A program made the position numbers and the translations under genes. Of a stretch of DNA of 7,862 bases, positions 4,654 through 7,862 are shown piece after piece (positions within the stretch are counted from its first letter, which is position 1; the number at the start of each line of letters is the position of its first letter). Location of the stretch: contig JAUZPX010000086.1 in the NCBI GenBank assembly GCA_030705695.1, positions 1 to 7,862 on the forward strand, in the 5' to 3' direction. The stretch comes from Bacillota bacterium. GTDB lineage: Bacteria > Bacillota > Clostridia > Oscillospirales > Acutalibacteraceae. The notes under the pieces are model-generated. The model worked only from the letters and a program-made list of their open reading frames with translations, was not told the origin of the DNA and did not search any database.

Positions 4654-7600
4654 TTACTGAGCTGTTGCCTTAACATAGACTTTTCCTGTAGATACATCTA
4701 CACAAATATACAATGGAGTTGTGTATCCGCTAGAAACTGCGGCAGAAAGGTTTGTACCCGCACCGCTTGCTAAGCTACCCGTTAATGTTGCACCCTGATT
4801 TAACGTGGAGTCTATTGATAATCCTGTGTAATTATCATACGAAGCGGTATTAGATATTTTAAATTCTGTGCCAGCTGAAATTTGTGCATATGCATATGTG
4901 CCATCACTTGATAAACTCATTTGTGTCCAAGTACCCCATGATTGGCCAGCACCCGGTCCTGTAAGATAATAATTTGCATATGTAGGCTGTGTTGAAACAG
5001 TGATGGTATATGTTTTTGTATTAACCTCGCTAGTACTTGTATTAGTTGCTGTTGTTGTAACAGTGTAGCTTCCTGTTGCAGATGCCGTAAATACAGGCTG
5101 AGCATTTGTTGCACCTGTTATTGTGACATTTGAATCACTACAAGAAGTATTGTATGAAATTGTTCCCGAGCTAACAGCAGCTGTAGAATTTAGTGTAAGA
5201 GCAGTGTTTGTATATGTATTATAAGCTGTAGTTCCATTTGAAAATACTGGAACTGTGCCTATTATATAATACTTTTGGCTCATCCATGCAGCGCGGCTTG
5301 TCAGCCAGTCAACAGCATAATTAATTTGACCTGCAGCTGTATTAATATTGTAGGTTGTTGGGGTTGAATCTACTGTGTATGTATCTGTAGAATTATTAAA
5401 TGTTGCTTTTGTTAAAGAGCTATGGGCTGTAACCCATCCGTTATTATTTAACAGTGACCATTTTCTGTAGTTATTTGTAAAGGAATCAGAAAGTGATGTA
5501 ATATAATAATTTGTTGATTGCAGATGAACAGATGAGCTATATGTTGAAGATGTTGAAGAAAGGTTGCTTATTGCTGGACAGAAGTAGTCAAACCATATTT
5601 CTGGAGCAGCAGCCTGAATAGTTGTATTAACTGCTACTTTGCTCATAATATTTTGGTTAGACGGATAAGATTTTGTGCTTGTCCAATCATTTTCATAGCT
5701 CTGGTATGATGCGCCATCGCCAGCACAGTTGCCCATTGCATTGTCGTAATCCCACATAGGAGATGCAAAGAATTTCCAATTACCGCTTGCATCTTGTTTA
5801 TAAACAAAGTATGTACTGGTTACTCCGATATCATAGTTTTTAACCAATTCGTTTGCAAGATAGTAGCGTGTAAAGGAATCAACATCTATATAATCTGAAA
5901 GATTAGATGCGTTAGTAGCTAGTGCTGTATACATTGCATCAAACTTATCGCGAACATTATTTTTAATTGCTGTTGCAACATCGTCATGATAGCTTGTACC
6001 TAAGCTGCTTGCAAGATACTCTGGGGCATGAATTGTAAGTTTGTTAGCAGTTACAGCTGATTGTACCCAGAAATCTCCATCTGCATCTGAAGCATTTGAG
6101 TCAACTTCCATTAAGAAATTAAAGTTTGTCGGTACTTGTGATGCTGTTGTAATATTATCATAGTTAAGAGCATCGACATCGCCTACAACGTAATTTTTAC
6201 CAGTACCTATCTCAACTTTTTGTGTCATCAAATATGAGCCCATGTAAAGACCATCCAGGTATAAATCAACAAATCTTGAGTCGGATGAATAATTTACTCC
6301 GGCCTGATCTGCTAAATCTAATATCATTCTGTTACGTGCAAGTGACGGATCCTGGAAGTTTGCAAGCAATGAGAATTTTGTGCCTGTAAGACCTGCCACT
6401 GTTACTGCGCTTGAATATGATACATTAAATGATTTCTTACCTGTGTTTGTCCATGTGGTATTACCTCTGCCCTTGATGCTTTTAACTGCAACAGAAGATG
6501 ATGTACTACCAGATGCAACTCCGCCAGTAATGCTTGAAATTGCTCCAGTAACCTTATCGGAATAAAGCTGTGTTACCATTTGAGAGGCTGTTCTTGATGC
6601 ATCATTTACATAAAGAGCGCCTTCTGTTGTTGATTTGTAGAAAGTAATAGTACGTGTTGTTGTACCAATAACAAGGTTCTGTGCTGTTCCTGGAGTGTAA
6701 CTTATTGGTGCGGTTCTTCCTGCCTGAATCTCGGTAGTTCCAATAGTAATAGATGAGGAATATGTATTAAGAACCTCAACTTGTGTAGCACTTGCTGTTG
6801 TTGGTAAGAAAATTCTTAAATTAGATGCATTTGTTGAACCTAATGATGGTACTACAGATGTATCTGAGCTTGAATAGCTGATTGATGCGTCTTCAGCAGC
6901 TGACCATGAGTCCATATCAGATGAACCTGCAACTGCACGTGCGTAAATTCTGTTATCTTCTGCAAATGATGCAGGATACTTTGCTACTTGTAGTGTTGCA
7001 GTTGTTGAACCGGTTGCAGCTATAGCTTGTGATGACGTACCATAATCTGTGTAAGCTATTGCAGCTATTGAAACATTTTTAGTTCCTTGAGTTGTCGGTG
7101 TGTATTGTGCTGTTATTGTTTGTTTAAGTGCTGTTGTAATGTTATTGGAATTTACATATGTGCATTCTGTGCCATCAACCTTTACAGTTAGAACATATGT
7201 ATATGATACTCCCGAAACTGCATTTGCAAACTTATTAACGTATGTGACGATTTGGAAATTATCGCCAACCAACCCTGATGCAGGTGTTATAGTATCTTTT
7301 ACCGTAACAGTTGATGTTACGCTTGTTGAAACAGTAACGGTATAAGTTTTTGTTGCAGTTTGGTTTGTATTTGGATTTGTTGCAGTTGTAACAACTGTGT
7401 ATGTACCTGTTACAGAAGAAGTAAATGTAGGTGAATCAGTTGTTGCACTTCCAATTGTAACACTTGGATCAGAGCAGGTTGTAAGATATGTTGGTGTTGT
7501 ATTATCAGAAATTGTTGCTGCTGAATTAAGTGTTATCGTTGCGCCGGGTTGTGCTGTTGCTGTAGTTGTGCTGTCATTAAATGTAATAGTTACTGCAACT

Positions 7601-7862
7601 GCCGTAACAGTAACTGTATAAGTTTTTGTTGCTGTTTCGTTTGTATTAGGATTTGTTGCAGTTGTAACAACTGTGTATGTACCTGCTGCAGTTGCGGTAA
7701 CTGTAGGTGAAGCAGTTGTTGCACTTCCGATAGTAACGTTTTGATTTGAGCAGGTTGTTTGATATGTTGGTGTTGTACCACCAGAAATTGTAGCTGCTGA
7801 GTTAAGTGTTACTGCAGCATTAACTTGTGTTGATGCAGTCGTTGTGCTGTTAGTAAATACAG
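4654..7862 (-). CDS. Large surface protein with Ig-like repeats and a CotH kinase-family domain (5' end beyond the window)
   Basis: The frame stays open from the right edge to TAA at 4654, giving 1069 visible codons, so start and any signal peptide are not seen. Order from the N-side: two tandem 92-residue Ig-like repeats (7862-7587, 7586-7311); another Ig-like stretch (about 7310-6976); a beta-rich lead-in (about 6975-6490); a CotH domain (about 6486-5280); a third copy of the repeat (about 5247-4980); and a C-terminal beta domain beginning YYLTGPGAGQSWGTW (about 4977-4657) that resembles carbohydrate-binding modules. CotH motifs: GRGNTTW then KKSF, LLANFQDPSLARN, FVDLYLDGLYMGSY, MEVDS, DVDSFTRYYLANELVKNYD and MWDYDNAMGN, the probable metal-binding Asp motif. 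Bacillus CotH phosphorylates spore-coat proteins CotB and CotG. The Thr/Ser/Val-rich, Lys-poor composition and Ig repeats point instead to the cell surface, as in rumen clostridial CotH proteins. No dockerin or LPxTG is seen at the C-terminus. The substrate is unknown. Confidence 0.88.
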   Translation of the reverse strand, partial: VFTNSTTTASTQVNAAVTLNSAATISGGTTPTYQTTCSNQNVTIGSATTASPTVTATAAGTYTVVTTATNPNTNETATKTYTVTVTAVAVTITFNDSTTTATAQPGATITLNSAATISDNTTPTYLTTCSDPSVTIGSATTDSPTFTSSVTGTYTVVTTATNPNTNQTATKTYTVTVSTSVTSTVTVKDTITPASGLVGDNFQIVTYVNKFANAVSGVSYTYVLTVKVDGTECTYVNSNNITTALKQTITAQYTPTTQGTKNVSIAAIAYTDYGTSSQAIAATGSTTATLQVAKYPASFAEDNRIYARAVAGSSDMDSWSAAEDASISYSSSDTSVVPSLGSTNASNLRIFLPTTASATQVEVLNTYSSSITIGTTEIQAGRTAPISYTPGTAQNLVIGTTTRTITFYKSTTEGALYVNDASRTASQMVTQLYSDKVTGAISSITGGVASGSTSSSVAVKSIKGRGNTTWTNTGKKSFNVSYSSAVTVAGLTGTKFSLLANFQDPSLARNRMILDLADQAGVNYSSDSRFVDLYLDGLYMGSYLMTQKVEIGTGKNYVVGDVDALNYDNITTASQVPTNFNFLMEVDSNASDADGDFWVQSAVTANKLTIHAPEYLASSLGTSYHDDVATAIKNNVRDKFDAMYTALATNASNLSDYIDVDSFTRYYLANELVKNYDIGVTSTYFVYKQDASGNWKFFASPMWDYDNAMGNCAGDGASYQSYENDWTSTKSYPSNQNIMSKVAVNTTIQAAAPEIWFDYFCPAISNLSSTSSTYSSSVHLQSTNYYITSLSDSFTNNYRKWSLLNNNGWVTAHSSLTKATFNNSTDTYTVDSTPTTYNINTAAGQINYAVDWLTSRAAWMSQKYYIIGTVPVFSNGTTAYNTYTNTALTLNSTAAVSSGTISYNTSCSDSNVTITGATNAQPVFTASATGSYTVTTTATNTSTSEVNTKTYTITVSTQPTYANYYLTGPGAGQSWGTWTQMSLSSDGTYAYAQISAGTEFKISNTASYDNYTGLSIDSTLNQGATLTGSLASGAGTNLSAAVSSGYTTPLYICVDVSTGKVYVKATAQ
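4980..5247 (-). repeat. Third, diverged copy of the Ig-like repeat, C-terminal to CotH
   Basis: Starting at VFSNGTT, this aligns without gaps to the start of the two N-terminal repeats: the F-to-TLN spacing is 19 residues in all three. It keeps the landmarks TLNS, TSCSDSNVTI, GSYTVTTTATN and TKTYTITVS, including the single Cys (5142-5140). It is more diverged than the tandem pair. Confidence 0.8.
7311..7586 (-). repeat. Ig-like tandem repeat, copy 2 (276 bp)
   Basis: A 92-residue unit with period exactly 276 bp, with TLNSAATIS, TTCSD, VTIGSATT and GTYTVVTTATNPN. It shares a perfect 37-nt run (7373-7409) with copy 1 (7649-7685). By hand about 70% of residues match copy 1. Probably a beta-sandwich stalk module. 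Confidence 0.88.
7587..7862 (-). repeat. Ig-like tandem repeat, copy 1 (cut by window edge)
   Basis: Same unit as copy 2, with TLNSAATIS, TTCSN, VTIGSATT, GTYTVVTTATNPN and TATKTYTVTVT. It reaches the right edge, so further units may continue outside. Most differences from copy 2 fall in predicted loops. Confidence 0.85.

Noticed and set aside
7270..7272. TTG as the start of the CotH protein
   Set aside because: The frame remains open upstream to the window edge and encodes two clear Ig-like repeats, so this codon is an internal Leu.
6380..7621. Short plus-strand frames at 6380-6565, 7100-7345 and 7397-7621
   Set aside because: They are antisense to the CotH gene, Val/Thr-rich as mirror images of its codons, with no convincing ribosome binding sites.
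7590..7781. Gln/Leu-rich minus-strand reading frame, with a similar one at 4917-5114
   Set aside because: These are shifted-frame readings of Thr-rich repeat DNA. The main frame carries recognisable domains; the Q/L-rich composition is an artefact of ACA/ACT codons.
7311..7862. CRISPR array
   Set aside because: The repeats have a 276-bp period, are coding and in frame, and lack short repeats with unique spacers.
1..7862. Mobile element, defence system or phage remnant
   Set aside because: No transposase, integrase, terminal inverted repeats or defence-type domains are visible; genes are core or surface functions.

Overview
The window looks like chromosomal DNA of a low-GC, endospore-forming, anaerobic member of the Clostridia, possibly of the Ruminococcaceae/Oscillospiraceae type. 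The evidence is AT-rich DNA, strong AGGAG-type ribosome binding sites, TTG starts, a YpeB spore-germination protein, a rubredoxin and a large surface-type CotH protein. The assignment below class level is inference.

Layout. (1) At 1-161 on the minus strand is the N-terminus of translation factor LepA (EF-4), read from a TTG start out of the left edge, with a good sigma-A promoter at 194-222. (2) Diverging from it, 333-1367 (+) encodes a two-membrane-segment protein with a cytoplasmic coiled coil and a signal-peptidase-I-like (S26) domain whose catalytic base appears to be replaced by Arg. It ends in a perfect 12-bp-stem terminator. (3) 1486-2829 (+) is ypeB, followed 18 bp later by a 53-residue rubredoxin (2848-3009) and, after a hairpin that looks like a partial terminator, a HAD phosphatase with a TTG start (3088-3756). 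(4) 3757-3997 is intergenic and contains a GC-rich island (about 3803-3904) in very AT-rich flanks, a candidate for a small RNA, mini-gene or dispersed repeat. (5) 3998-4456 (-) is a small membrane-anchored protein of unknown function. (6) 4654-7862 (-) is the 3' part of a very large Thr/Ser-rich, apparently extracellular protein. Its visible order from N to C is two tandem 92-residue Ig-like repeats, a further Ig-like region, a CotH-family kinase-like domain, a third copy of the same repeat, and a C-terminal beta-rich domain resembling a carbohydrate-binding module. Its start lies beyond the right edge.

How the genes relate. LepA acts in translation. YpeB belongs to the spore-cortex germination machinery, but its usual partner SleB is not in the window. 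YpeB and rubredoxin look co-transcribed, and HAD may follow by read-through. The CotH protein is a separate minus-strand unit with its own terminator at 4598-4632. No known defence, mobile or CRISPR system is visible. The least explained items are the degenerate S26 protein, the GC-rich intergenic island and the repeat-flanked surface CotH protein.
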